Positions 18,139 through 28,652 of a stretch of 40,630 nt of DNA are shown one piece after another. The notes under the pieces are model-generated. The model did no database searches. It was given only the letters and a program-made list of their open reading frames with translations, and was not told the DNA's origin. The stretch spans positions 1 to 40,630 of the forward strand of contig NZ_JAKQYM010000012.1 of NCBI RefSeq assembly GCF_022662535.1, in the 5' to 3' direction. Every line of letters begins with the position of its first letter. The stretch's first letter is position 1. A program made the translations under genes and the position numbers. The stretch is from Polaribacter marinus. GTDB taxonomy: Bacteria; Bacteroidota; Bacteroidia; Flavobacteriales; Flavobacteriaceae.

Positions 18139-20522
18139 GCTTCAATTTCTTTTATTAAATCATTAAAAGTAATTGTTTTGTTTTCATCAAAATCTTTTTG
18201 ATATTTAACTTCTACTCGTAAAGCTTTTAAACCAGAAGCTCCTTGTAGGTCTTCTAGTTCTAGAAATTCTATTTTTCCTAATTGATTTTTAGATTGCAAG
18301 AAATTTATATATTTAATATATTCTAAAGCATCTTTGTCTTGAGAATAAACAATTGCTATTTTTCCAGGAACAGTTAAACGCTCTGTTGTACCTTTTAAAT
18401 AAGCTTTGTCTATACGTTTTTTGATGATTTCGTATCTAATGTTATAAGCTCCATCTACATCAAATTGCTTTTCATCCATCCTAAATTTAATAGCCATAGA
18501 ATTGCTATGTATTAAAATTAGAGAGGCAACTCGTAAATCATGTTGCATGTTTTTACGTTCATAAAACGCAAGGTTTTCCATTTCACAAGTAATTTGTAAT
18601 TGCCATAAACGGAGATTATATAGATATAAACTATCAAAAGTCTTATTTTTTGTAATAGATTGACCGATATACATGTTATACTCAACTCCGTCAGTTTTGT
18701 AACGTTCAAAATAATGAGGAAACATTTCTTGTGCTTCTTTCTGTTTATTGTCTAAGAATTTAGCCAATTTATCATTTAAAAGAGTAACGCTATTTTCGTA
18801 GTCTTTTCTTTTTTCATAAACAACATTTAGTTCTTTGTCTAAACGATTCATATAGACACTTACTTTATTAGAAAGCTCTGTGTTTATGTTTTTGATATGA
18901 TGAAAAACAGGGTAAATTTCTCTACTTAAAAAATCAACAATTGTAACTTCATCTCCAGCATTTAAACCTTTTTTAACATCCTTTAAATAGGCAGAAACTC
19001 GAAACATTAATTCGTTGTAAATAGGAAGTTTTTCATGTAAACAAGCGTCTTTTAATACAGAAATAGCTAATGTAAGTTGTGTTGTTAAATCTTCTTTAAT
19101 GGCATTGTTTCTAGCCATTGAAGAACTTTTGATGTCACTTTGACCAAATAGAGGAAATACATCATTAAAAACAATTTCATCTAAGGTTGCATTTTCATCT
19201 GTTAGAGACTCCATATGATACTTCTCTACAGCTTCATAAAAACGCCATTTTACTGAATTATGAATTGATGTATAGTTTTCTTGAATGGTAGCTTCTAAAA
19301 CATTTTGTCTTTCTTCTGAAGTTCTTTTCACTGCGGCTTCAAAAACAGGAATAATGTCTTTTAATTTATTAATGTTTACAGAATTTAAATCATAAGCTTT
19401 AGGAGATGCTATTTCTAATAATGCTAAATCTCCATTTTTTGTAGCTTTAATAGGAATAAGTATAATGCTTTGTAAACCAGATTTATGTAGATTTTGATAA
19501 AAGAGGTTTTTATGAGTGTTTAAACCATATTCTTCTACATCTGAAATGATAAAAGTTTCATGTTTTTCGAAAACTTTTTCCATAATTTGGTTACAGAAGT
19601 AACCAGAATCACAATTTATTTCAGAGGAATTATTTAGTATGATACTATTCGATTTTTTTGCAACAGTTTCACAAATTTTTGTATTGATATTGTCAAAAAT
19701 AGAATATCCCAATTTTAAATCTTTGATACTGTAAAAATCTCTTAAATTATTTTGTAACTTAGGAATTAAACGATTTCCACCAGCTAATAAATTGGCTTTT
19801 ATTGAAGAAATCATCTCTTCTGCAGTAACATCAAATAAATTGATAATTCCAAAACCTTTAAATACGTAACTATTTGGTGGGAATTTTTCTTTCCAAAGAG
19901 CTATATTTTCAAAGTTATTTAACAGTTCTTTAAAATCTTTATCGGTTAGTTTAGGTGCGTTCTGTGTCGCTGTTATTTCTGTAAAATCTCCGTTATAAGC
20001 CGCTCTATAGTATTTTATTGTTCCAGTTTTTTTATCTGGAATATCAAAATAAAAAGGTCTTTTTACATCTATTTTAAAATCATAAACCAAACTTAAAATA
20101 AAGGTACAAGCCATAATGTACATACTGTCTTCTTGAAAGTTACGTACACTTAATACGTAATCTTCTCCAGCATTATCTAATAAGTTTTTAAAGCGATTTG
20201 TAAATTTAAACGATGTAAAAGAAAAAGGAATACTAGCAGCTTTAATTTCGTTTAATAGTAAAGGTTCGGGAAATAATGGATTTAGCAATAAATCAATTTG
20301 ACTGCTATATTTTTCTAATAAAGAATAATCAGAAAAACCATTAATTAGCTCTGGATTTTTTTCAAAAAGATTTACCATCTCTATTGCTGATCCATGAAAA
20401 GGGTGATTTGTAAAACCTTTATCTGCATATTTCTTATACAAATCAAAAATTTTACTAAAAGAAATGTTTAATTCTAATGGTAATTCTACATCCGAAATAA
20501 AACTAGATTCAATAATCTTCAT
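18135..20522 (-). CDS. large GAF-like protein of unknown function
   Basis: This 795-residue cytosolic protein has no signal peptide or membrane helix. Residues about 285-410 resemble a GAF sensory domain (SIILIPIKATKNGDLALLEIAS). The remainder is helical, with a long coiled-coil-prone stretch near 545-620 and a C-terminal alpha/beta part. No histidine-kinase, cyclase or phosphodiesterase output motif is visible. From memory, similar proteins are widespread in flavobacteria without assigned function. It overlaps the convergent HD-PycTM gene by four bases. On the minus strand TAAATTTG (20551-20544) is a good -7 element 22 bases before its ATG. Confidence 0.75.
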   Translation of the reverse strand: MKIIESSFISDVELPLELNISFSKIFDLYKKYADKGFTNHPFHGSAIEMVNLFEKNPELINGFSDYSLLEKYSSQIDLLLNPLFPEPLLLNEIKAASIPFSFTSFKFTNRFKNLLDNAGEDYVLSVRNFQEDSMYIMACTFILSLVYDFKIDVKRPFYFDIPDKKTGTIKYYRAAYNGDFTEITATQNAPKLTDKDFKELLNNFENIALWKEKFPPNSYVFKGFGIINLFDVTAEEMISSIKANLLAGGNRLIPKLQNNLRDFYSIKDLKLGYSIFDNINTKICETVAKKSNSIILNNSSEINCDSGYFCNQIMEKVFEKHETFIISDVEEYGLNTHKNLFYQNLHKSGLQSIILIPIKATKNGDLALLEIASPKAYDLNSVNINKLKDIIPVFEAAVKRTSEERQNVLEATIQENYTSIHNSVKWRFYEAVEKYHMESLTDENATLDEIVFNDVFPLFGQSDIKSSSMARNNAIKEDLTTQLTLAISVLKDACLHEKLPIYNELMFRVSAYLKDVKKGLNAGDEVTIVDFLSREIYPVFHHIKNINTELSNKVSVYMNRLDKELNVVYEKRKDYENSVTLLNDKLAKFLDNKQKEAQEMFPHYFERYKTDGVEYNMYIGQSITKNKTFDSLYLYNLRLWQLQITCEMENLAFYERKNMQHDLRVASLILIHSNSMAIKFRMDEKQFDVDGAYNIRYEIIKKRIDKAYLKGTTERLTVPGKIAIVYSQDKDALEYIKYINFLQSKNQLGKIEFLELEDLQGASGLKALRVEVKYQKDFDENKTITFNDLIKEIEA

Positions 20523-20543
20523 TTTCTGAAACTTTAATATTTA

Positions 20544-20551
20544 CAAATTTA
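20544..20551 (-). promoter_or_regulatory. -7 element of the GAF-like protein gene
   Basis: The minus strand reads TAAATTTG, a full match to TAnnTTTG. It would start transcription about 15-20 bases before the ATG at 20522. No TTG partner is seen at the normal distance. Confidence 0.4.
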
Positions 20552-20619
20552 CGAAATTGTAAAATAGTAGTCGTTTTAAACCCGTATTACTTTCATTTTT
20601 GTAACTTTAGAAAAAAAAT

Positions 20620-21345
20620 ATGAGAAAAATTATTCTATTATTTATAATCACTTGTTTTTATAACAGCCTTTTATCGCAAGAGATTGTTTCTGCTAGAATT
20701 TTTTATAAAGTAAGTAGGAGTCTTTCTCCAAAAAAAGTTTTTGAAATTCAAACAAAATTATATTTAAATGATTTTGTTAAAAAAATGATGTTCGGTACTC
20801 TTTTAAGAACAAAACCAGTTACTTCTATTTTAGAATTTAAATCAAACAAATCTATTTATTCGTTATCAAAAAAAGATATAGATGAATCTAGAGATAGGAC
20901 AATAGATGGAATTAACCTTTCTTTTTCATTTGGAGGGAGTGAAAATATTTATTTTTTAGACTTAGAAAATGAAGAGATTTTTTATAAAGGAAAGAATATG
21001 AGTATGTCACATGAATTGGTTTATTTTGATAAACCTAAATGGGAGTTACTTAAAGGCGAAAAAGAAATATTAGGCTATACTTGTAAAAAAGCAATGCTAG
21101 TTAATGATAGCAAAAATAAAACGACTGTTTGGTATACAGAAGAAATTCCTTATCAATTTGGTCCAAAAATGTATTTTGGTTTGTCTGGTTTAATTTTAGA
21201 AATAGAAGGGAAGAATTCTACTTTTGTAGCTACAAAAGTAGAAATTAATCCAAATGATATTTATATTTTAAAACCAACGGCAAAGACCAAAACCACTTAT
21301 AAAAAAAAGATAAAGGCTTTTTCTAAAATTATGGAAGAAAATTAA
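20620..21345 (+). CDS. GLPGLI family secreted protein
   Basis: This 241-residue protein has a signal peptide (1-19, ending LLSQ) and the GLPGLI-family core: WELLKGEKEILGYTCKKA (146-163), VWYTEEIPYQFGP (174-186) and FGLSGLILEIEG (190-201), where the eponymous motif reads GLSGLI. These Bacteroidetes proteins are thought to be periplasmic or surface-associated; function is unknown. Its stop directly abuts the stop of der on the other strand. TAACTTTA (20602-20609) is a one-mismatch -7 element. Confidence 0.9.
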   Translation: MRKIILLFIITCFYNSLLSQEIVSARIFYKVSRSLSPKKVFEIQTKLYLNDFVKKMMFGTLLRTKPVTSILEFKSNKSIYSLSKKDIDESRDRTIDGINLSFSFGGSENIYFLDLENEEIFYKGKNMSMSHELVYFDKPKWELLKGEKEILGYTCKKAMLVNDSKNKTTVWYTEEIPYQFGPKMYFGLSGLILEIEGKNSTFVATKVEINPNDIYILKPTAKTKTTYKKKIKAFSKIMEEN

Positions 21346-22656
21346 TTACTTCTGTCTAAAATAAATGGTAATAGGAACACCTTTAAAATCGTAAATCTCT
21401 CTTAATTTGTTTTCTACAAAACGTCTGTAGGGATCTCTAACATATTGTGGTAAGTTACAGAAAAATGCAAATTGTGGCGTCTGAGTTGGTAGCTGCATAC
21501 AATACTTAATTTTTACATATTTACCTTTTATTGCTGGAGGTGGATAATTTTTAACGATTTCTAACATCGTCTCATTAAACTTACTTGTTTGTATTTTGTT
21601 TTTTCTATTTTCAAAAACTTCTACTGCCGTTTCTATAGCTTTAAATAAGCGTTGTTTTGTTAATGCAGAAATAAATACAATTGGTACATCTGTAAAAGGT
21701 TCTATTTGTTTTCTAACCATTGCTTCAAAGTCTCGCATTGTGTTAGTTTCTTTTTCTATTAAATCCCATTTATTAATTAGGATTACAATACCTTTTCTGT
21801 TTTTTTCTGCCAACCAAAAAATATTTTGATCTTGACCTTCAAAGCCACGAGTAGCATCTACTACTAAAATAATTACATCAGAATATTCTATAGACCTAAC
21901 AGCTCTCATTACAGAGTAAAATTCTAAATCTTCTTTTACACGAGATTTTTTACGAATTCCTGCAGTGTCTACTAAGTTAAAATCAAAACCAAAACGGTTG
22001 TATTTTGTGTCAATCGAATCTCTTGTTGTACCAGCAATATTGGTTACAATATTTCTGTCTTTACCAATTAAAGCGTTTATAAATGACGATTTTCCTGCAT
22101 TTGGTCTTCCAACAACAGCAAACCTTGGTAATTCTTTTTTTTCTAAATCTACTTCTTCTGGTGCAGGCATTTTTTCTGCTAATGCATCTAGTAAGTCTCC
22201 TGTACCACTACCATTAATGGATGAAATTGTATGATAATCTCCTAATCCTAAATTATAAAACTCAACAGCATTTGCATCACGCATTGCGTTGTCAACTTTA
22301 TTTACAGCAATAAAAATAGGTTTTTTTACTTTGCGTAGAAGTTTTGCAACTTCTGCATCCATTGGTGTAATTCCTTCTTCAACATCTACCACAAAGACAA
22401 TAATATCAGCTTCATCAATTGCTAAATTTACCTGTTTTCTAATCTCTTCTTCAAAAATATCATCAGAACCAACAATATATCCACCAGTATCTATTACAGA
22501 AAATTCTTTACCATTCCAATCAGATTTTCCGTAATGTCTGTCTCTTGTAACTCCACTAACTGAATCTACAATGGCTTCTCTTCTTTGAACCAATCTATTA
22601 AAAAGTGTTGACTTTCCTACATTTGGTCTTCCTACAATGGCAACGATACTATTCAT
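21346..22656 (-). CDS. der: ribosome-assembly GTPase Der (EngA)
   Basis: Der has two tandem GTPase domains and a C-terminal KH-like domain and helps assemble the 50S subunit. I start at 22656 (436 aa, [16 protein letters not shown]), the family start; seven extra codons upstream lie in the promoter. The first P-loop is GRPNVGKS (9-16), with VDTGG-type G3 (SVIDTGGYI) and NKVD; the second is GRPNAGKS, with VDTAGIR and NKWD. The C-terminal [11 protein letters not shown] and PQFAFFCN segments are KH-like. It is essential in most bacteria. It stands divergent from the small membrane protein gene at 22739. Confidence 0.98.
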   Translation of the reverse strand: MNSIVAIVGRPNVGKSTLFNRLVQRREAIVDSVSGVTRDRHYGKSDWNGKEFSVIDTGGYIVGSDDIFEEEIRKQVNLAIDEADIIVFVVDVEEGITPMDAEVAKLLRKVKKPIFIAVNKVDNAMRDANAVEFYNLGLGDYHTISSINGSGTGDLLDALAEKMPAPEEVDLEKKELPRFAVVGRPNAGKSSFINALIGKDRNIVTNIAGTTRDSIDTKYNRFGFDFNLVDTAGIRKKSRVKEDLEFYSVMRAVRSIEYSDVIILVVDATRGFEGQDQNIFWLAEKNRKGIVILINKWDLIEKETNTMRDFEAMVRKQIEPFTDVPIVFISALTKQRLFKAIETAVEVFENRKNKIQTSKFNETMLEIVKNYPPPAIKGKYVKIKYCMQLPTQTPQFAFFCNLPQYVRDPYRRFVENKLREIYDFKGVPITIYFRQK

Positions 22657-22674
22657 TTGAATTGAATTTTTTTG

Positions 22675-22682
22675 CAAAGATA
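22675..22682 (-). promoter_or_regulatory. -7 element of der
   Basis: The minus strand reads TATCTTTG here, matching TAnnTTTG, 18 bases before the chosen Der start. The same octamer serves the tRNA-fMet and era genes. No TTG is found at standard spacing. Confidence 0.5.
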
Positions 22683-22738
22683 CAATTTACTATATGATAA
22701 TTAATTGTAAATTTAAACTGTTATAAAATGAGTGTTTT

Positions 22739-23263
22739 ATGAATGAAAAAAAGAACCTTTTAATAGAGAAGAGAAATAGCGAAGTTTTTTTACGTCCAAG
22801 ATTTTCTATTGATTTAGATCTGAGCAGCGAAAAAGTGTTAAATCGTTTTTCAAATGAATTTAAAAAAGAAGAAACCCCTTTTATTGGAAATATTGTTGAT
22901 GGACATATTTTTATTTCAGTTTCAAAAAAAGAAGAACACTTTTGGTCTCCACAATTGCATTTAGAAATCTTAGAACAAACAAATGAAACATCACTTTTAA
23001 AAGGATTGTTTGGTCCAAAACCTCAAGTTTGGACACTTTTTATGTTTGTTCATTTTGTAATTGGAATTACCTTTTTAGGATTTGTAGTGTTGTTTTATAC
23101 ACGGTATTCTTTGAAAGAACCTATTTTTTTCCCAATAATTATGTTGATATTTTTACCTTTTATTTGGACGGTTTTATATTTTTTAGGTAAAATTGGAAAG
23201 GATACAGGGAAAAATCAGATAAGAGATTTACACGATTTTATGATAAAAGTAATCAATAATTAA
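22739..23263 (+). CDS. small membrane protein of unknown function between der and era
   Basis: This 174-residue protein has a soluble N-terminal half (1-90), including VDGHIFISVSKKEEHFWSPQLHLEI, then two membrane helices (about 97-119 and 129-150) and a short cytosolic end. I do not recognise the family. It runs opposite to both flanking essential GTPase genes and overlaps era by four bases at the stop codons. Confidence 0.8.
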   Translation: MNEKKNLLIEKRNSEVFLRPRFSIDLDLSSEKVLNRFSNEFKKEETPFIGNIVDGHIFISVSKKEEHFWSPQLHLEILEQTNETSLLKGLFGPKPQVWTLFMFVHFVIGITFLGFVVLFYTRYSLKEPIFFPIIMLIFLPFIWTVLYFLGKIGKDTGKNQIRDLHDFMIKVINN

Positions 23264-24144
23264 TTTTGATTATACCCAAAACGTTTTAATTGATTTTTGT
23301 CACTTCTCCAGTTCTTATTTACCTTAACATATAATTCGATAAAAACTTTTTTCTCAAAAAACTTTTCTAGATCTTTTCTTGCTTCTGCGCCCACGCGTTT
23401 AATTGCAGAACCTTTATGTCCTATTATAATCCCTTTTTGAGTTTCACGTTCAACCATAATTACAGATCGAATTCTAACTATATTTTCTTCTTCTACAAAT
23501 TCTTCTGTTTCTACTTCTACCGAATATGGAATCTCTTTTTTGTAATGAATTAAAATTTTTTCTCTAATTTTTTCGTTCACAAAAAAACGTTCTGGCTTAT
23601 CTGTTAATTGATCTTTTGGATAATATGCAGGAGCTTCTGGTAATAATTCAACAATCTTTTCAAATAAACTATCTACATTAAAACGTTCTAAAGCAGAAAT
23701 TACATAAACAAAAGCATTAGGAACTTTTTCTTTCCAATAATTTACTTTTTCTTCTACAACTTCCTGTGATGAAGTATCAATTTTATTTAATAAAAGAATT
23801 ACAGGAATTTCACTGTGAATGATTTTGTTAAAGAAAGCTTCGTTTTTAAGTTCTTTTTCGCCAACTTCTACCATATAAATTAAAATATCAGCGTCATCAA
23901 GTGCAGATTTTACAAAATCCATCATAGAAGATTGTAATTCATAGGCCGGTTTTATAATTCCTGGAGTATCAGAAAAAACAATTTGATACTCATCGTGATT
24001 TACAATTCCTAAAATACGATGTCTTGTTGTTTGTGCTTTAGAGGTAATAATTGACAGTTTTTCGCCAACTAATGCATTCATTAGCGTAGACTTACCTACA
24101 TTAGGATTTCCAATAATATTAACAAAACCAGCTTTATGTATCAT
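23260..24144 (-). CDS. era: GTPase Era
   Basis: This 294-residue Era GTPase matures 16S rRNA and assembles the 30S subunit. The P-loop is GNPNVGKST (12-20), G2 is in KAQTTRHRI, G3 is DTPG (59-62 region) and G4 is NKID. The C-terminal KH domain has the GHKGSAIKRVGAEAR loop that binds the 16S 3' end, followed by FFEKKVFIELYVKVNKNWR. TATCTTTG (24156-24149, minus) lies only five bases before the ATG, so the transcript would be almost leaderless. Confidence 0.98.
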   Translation of the reverse strand: MIHKAGFVNIIGNPNVGKSTLMNALVGEKLSIITSKAQTTRHRILGIVNHDEYQIVFSDTPGIIKPAYELQSSMMDFVKSALDDADILIYMVEVGEKELKNEAFFNKIIHSEIPVILLLNKIDTSSQEVVEEKVNYWKEKVPNAFVYVISALERFNVDSLFEKIVELLPEAPAYYPKDQLTDKPERFFVNEKIREKILIHYKKEIPYSVEVETEEFVEEENIVRIRSVIMVERETQKGIIIGHKGSAIKRVGAEARKDLEKFFEKKVFIELYVKVNKNWRSDKNQLKRFGYNQN

Positions 24145-24148
24145 GTTG

Positions 24149-24156
24149 CAAAGATA
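24149..24156 (-). promoter_or_regulatory. -7 element of era, very close to the start codon
   Basis: The minus strand reads TATCTTTG and is followed by CAAC and then the Era ATG. With the usual 4-6 bases from this element to the start of transcription, the mRNA would begin at or next to the ATG. Confidence 0.45.
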
Positions 24157-24214
24157 GTTTGTTTTTGTATTTTCTATGATAAAATTTGATGGAAAAAAAT
24201 AATTGAAATAAATT

Positions 24215-24246
24215 TTGGTTGATTGTTTAATTTAGTTGTATCTTTG
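24215..24246 (+). promoter_or_regulatory. promoter of the initiator tRNA gene
   Basis: TATCTTTG (24239-24246) is a full -7 match. TTG occurs at 24219-24221 (17-base gap) and at 24215-24217 (21-base gap), both within the allowed spacing. Transcription would start near 24251, leaving a leader of about 66 bases in which AAAATAACG (24253-24261) can pair with CGTTATTTT (24298-24306), a probable 5' processing stem. Confidence 0.65.
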
Positions 24247-24317
24247 CAGTCGAAAATAACGGATCGAATTTTATGGGTCGAGAGTTAAAAGCTAAGTCGT
24301 TATTTTTGAAATTACAA

Positions 24318-25925
<1,608 letters not shown>

Positions 25926-25951
<26 letters not shown>

Positions 25952-26078
25952 TTGCTTTTACATCGTTAACTATACTAGCCATTCTATAAAGTTCGTCTCG
26001 TAGTTTTTTTACATCTTCATCAGAATATTTTTTGCCTCCTGCTTGCAATATCTTTTTACACTTTTCCAACTTCAACAT
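25926..26078 (-). CDS. 50-residue protein overlapping the recombinase start
   Basis: The frame opens with ATG at 26078 and closes with TAA at 25926, encoding a highly charged helical protein. Landmarks are KCKKILQAGGKKYSDEDVKK (6-25), then LRDELYRMASIV. From memory, short proteins of this pattern (CKKIL..GG..YSDE) commonly precede integrases in Bacteroidetes elements; their role is not known to me. It overlaps the recombinase start by about 20 bases and lies six bases after the MerR-like gene, so it is translationally coupled to both. A directionality factor would be a reasonable guess only. Confidence 0.75.
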
Positions 26079-26084
26079 AACAGA

Positions 26085-26882
26085 CTATTTATAGTTTTCA
26101 ATTATAAATTCTGCCTCATCATTAATTTGGATTTTAATGTTCTCAAATTCCCAATTTTGGATTGTAGATAGTAAATTTTTATTCTTTTTAAGTTCGGATG
26201 AGTTACTAAGTAGTCTAATATCTCCATCAGAAAGTGTGATGCGCATTTCTTCAAAATCATTTGTTTTAAGATAAAACAATAGAGATACTTTTTCTACATT
26301 ATCATCAATGTCTTTAATTCCGAAATTTAGATTTAAGTTATTATTAGGAAATTCTTCTCTAATAAAGTCAATGAACCTAATATTGATGTGAGAATATAAA
26401 TAACCTTTCTCTGAAAGAGTTGCATAGTTCTTATATGGATAAAAACCTATTTCGTGATCTTCATCAATGATTAGATATTTTGGATTTTCAAGTATGTTTT
26501 GAAGTACTTGAAATTTAAACATACTAAATCCATCAACGGTATAATTAAATAACTGTGTACGAATATATTTTAAGTCTTCTAATGATACACCAAACTTACG
26601 TAGTTGAACAGCAATTTTTATCCAAATGCTTTCAAGCCTGTTAAATCTTTTTGTTTTACCCTTATCTGATTCATTTATAACTACAACCCCTTGTTCAATC
26701 CATCTAGTTAATGCTCTTGGAGAGATATTTGCAGTTATGCCTGTTTTTGTGTAGTTTAAATTGTAACTAGATACTTCGTTGCTAACAAATTCTAAAAACG
26801 AAGTTGGTGTGTTCCCAATTTCATCAATAATTTCTCTCTTCTTTAATTTAGGAGTTAATTCTCTTAGTTTATCGATACTCAT
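26085..26882 (-). CDS. MerR-like regulator of the island
   Basis: This 265-residue protein has an MerR-type HTH in the N-terminal third: ISPRALTRWIEQGVVV (53-68), then KTKRFNRLESIWIKIAVQLRKFGVSLEDLKYIR, with the wing-to-helix pattern of that family. The C-terminal half is a mixed alpha/beta domain I do not recognise. It is the first gene of the recombinase operon and has a strong promoter with an inverted repeat laid over the -7 element, so it probably represses its own operon and thereby controls integration and excision. Confidence 0.82.
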   Translation of the reverse strand: MSIDKLRELTPKLKKREIIDEIGNTPTSFLEFVSNEVSSYNLNYTKTGITANISPRALTRWIEQGVVVINESDKGKTKRFNRLESIWIKIAVQLRKFGVSLEDLKYIRTQLFNYTVDGFSMFKFQVLQNILENPKYLIIDEDHEIGFYPYKNYATLSEKGYLYSHINIRFIDFIREEFPNNNLNLNFGIKDIDDNVEKVSLLFYLKTNDFEEMRITLSDGDIRLLSNSSELKKNKNLLSTIQNWEFENIKIQINDEAEFIIENYK

Positions 26883-26886
26883 AGTA

Positions 26887-26916
26887 GTAAAATTTAGACA
26901 AAAATATAAATTTTAC
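26887..26916. promoter_or_regulatory. 9-12-9 inverted repeat over the -7 element (probable operator)
   Basis: GTAAAATTT (26887-26895) and AAATTTTAC (26908-26916) are perfect inverted repeats, and the 12-base spacer contains most of the -7 element of the MerR-like gene. A dyad in this place fits an autoregulatory operator for a MerR-type dimer. Confidence 0.65.
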
Positions 26917-26929
26917 CATTAGGAAACAA
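26899..26929 (-). promoter_or_regulatory. promoter of the MerR-like/recombinase operon
   Basis: Read on the minus strand, TTG (26929-26927), a 20-base gap and TATTTTTG (26906-26899) match the Bacteroidetes consensus exactly in sequence and spacing. Transcription would begin about 12 bases before the ATG at 26882. Confidence 0.7.
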
Positions 26930-26950
26930 ATTAAATTAATAAATTACCAA

Positions 26951-27784
26951 TTAGGTGTTTTTTCTAAAAACCTCATCTAAAGTTTTACCCTCTGTATTCT
27001 TCCAGACTATCCAACCATTGTTACTACTGCCAATACAAAAATCTGCTGCTGTACTTGGGCTTTTAAATGTGTAATCTGTTTTTAGCATAATGCTATCCTG
27101 TATAGTTTCCGTGTATTCTTGAATAAATTTTTTGCGTTTATCTTCCCAAGCGAATGAATTAACCACCGTAGAAGCGATAATACTCCCTTTTAAGACCGTA
27201 AATCCATTTTCGCTGTAAAACCCTTGCGCATCAGATTTACGCCCTTTAGTGTAGAACATCTCGTATTTATCATTTCTGTTACTACTGGACTTAAAAATAG
27301 TGTACCCTGCAAATTCTGTGATAAACCTTACATCTTCAAAGAAATCGTTTAGTGTATCAATAGTATGCCTTTGTAGTTTGGGGTGTTTTGGGTTTTGTTT
27401 ATTCTCATCTATGTTATAATTCCCAATTTCTCTTGCGTGATTAATCCCTAGATATTCCAAGTACAGAATATCGGCTTTGTTGAGTGTGCTTGCTTGTGAT
27501 ATAAAAACTATGGCTTTGTCCCAAAAATTCTTTTTTTGGTTATGTTCATAAACACGTTCTAAAAAATCATCCGTCTGTCCAAGATAGGCTTTAGGTTTAA
27601 CGGCTTCACTTTCTTCAATAAGAATATACAAACAAGGAGAGCCTACTAATTCTTCTAATTGTTTCGCCTTTTTGAGTTCGGCTCTTGGGATAACAAAACC
27701 CATAATATTTTTATTACTAATTTGGAGGCTTTGTATTCCTTTTGGCGTTCCCTCAAGTAGATGCGTGATGATTGTTTTGCCCAT
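26951..27784 (-). CDS. GIY-YIG nuclease-like protein with DUF4357 domain
   Basis: This 277-residue protein has a degenerate GIY-YIG core: CLYILIEE (51-58) and AYLGQTDDFLERVYEH (65-80), including the conserved Arg. A mid-region follows and then a C-terminal DUF4357 domain ending FKSPSTAADFCIGSSNNGWIVWKN (about 243-266). GIY-YIG/DUF4357 proteins are often found with restriction-modification genes. It is the last gene of the methylase operon, four bases after the preceding PD-(D/E)XK-like gene. It could be the cleaving subunit or an accessory. The motif reads LYI/YLG instead of GIY/YIG, so activity is uncertain. Confidence 0.85.
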   Translation of the reverse strand: MGKTIITHLLEGTPKGIQSLQISNKNIMGFVIPRAELKKAKQLEELVGSPCLYILIEESEAVKPKAYLGQTDDFLERVYEHNQKKNFWDKAIVFISQASTLNKADILYLEYLGINHAREIGNYNIDENKQNPKHPKLQRHTIDTLNDFFEDVRFITEFAGYTIFKSSSNRNDKYEMFYTKGRKSDAQGFYSENGFTVLKGSIIASTVVNSFAWEDKRKKFIQEYTETIQDSIMLKTDYTFKSPSTAADFCIGSSNNGWIVWKNTEGKTLDEVFRKNT

Positions 27785-27788
27785 TTTT

Positions 27789-28622
27789 TTAACAATTTAT
27801 TTCTACATCACTAATAACAATAAAACTCCAAGATTTAGGAAACATCATTTTTCTCCAATCTTCCTTTATCTGTTTTTTAGTTGTGGTTATTTTTTTAGAG
27901 AGACAAAAAACAGCAATACAAGACTTGTTTCTATGATTTCCTACATATCTATTTGCATCAATGAGTAATTCATCTAGTTTAATTCCAATATCTTTTTCTG
28001 TTCTGATTAATTTGTATTCTATGGAAATACCCTCGTCAGAAAGTATTACATCTGGTTGGTAACTCTTAAATTTATGCCTAAAGAGACTTTCTGAATACTG
28101 AACTACATTACCATAATATAAATCCAAAAAATTACGTATTGTTTTATTTATACTATGCTCGTTTTTTACAACAGTGTTAGTTATTTTTAGAATTTCATTT
28201 GTGTTTTCTAAAATTTGATGCAATTTAATTAATTCATCTTCTTTCTTATCAATTTTAAACAATTTAAAAGGGCTTAAAAAATTCTGCCATTCGTGAATTA
28301 AATACATTTCTTCTTCTGTGTCTCCATCATAAAGTGGATAACATTCTATTTTTGTTGCTTCGCTGATATTTAAAACAATTTCACTATATTTTGTTTTAAA
28401 CTCTTTTAAAAATTCATTTAAGCCTAAAGTCTCCATATAAACACAAGCAATACGATACATTTTTTCTAAATCTTCACGCACCCAAAAAGAAGTTACATCA
28501 ATAGTTTCATTATCTAATCCATTATTGCCAAAATAGAAGTCCCATAAATAATGAGAATGCTTTCTTACTAATGAATAATGATGTTGAAATTTTTTTTCTA
28601 GGTCTATTAATTCAGATTCCAT
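27789..28622 (-). CDS. PD-(D/E)XK nuclease-like protein with helical N-terminus
   Basis: The 277-residue protein is mostly helical up to residue 180. The C-terminal segment then has YQPDVILSDEGISIEYKLIR (188-207), with P190-D191, E202 and K204 in the PD-(D/E)XK arrangement, followed by a helix (KLDELLIDANRY) and a strand (CIAVFCL) as in that nuclease fold. I do not recognise a named family. It is the third gene of the methylase operon, between a second possible nuclease and the GIY-YIG protein. Assignment rests on one motif and its strand-helix order. Confidence 0.7.
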   Translation of the reverse strand: MESELIDLEKKFQHHYSLVRKHSHYLWDFYFGNNGLDNETIDVTSFWVREDLEKMYRIACVYMETLGLNEFLKEFKTKYSEIVLNISEATKIECYPLYDGDTEEEMYLIHEWQNFLSPFKLFKIDKKEDELIKLHQILENTNEILKITNTVVKNEHSINKTIRNFLDLYYGNVVQYSESLFRHKFKSYQPDVILSDEGISIEYKLIRTEKDIGIKLDELLIDANRYVGNHRNKSCIAVFCLSKKITTTKKQIKEDWRKMMFPKSWSFIVISDVEINC

Positions 28623-28652
28623 AGGTGTCTTTTTAAAGCAGTTTCTATTGCA

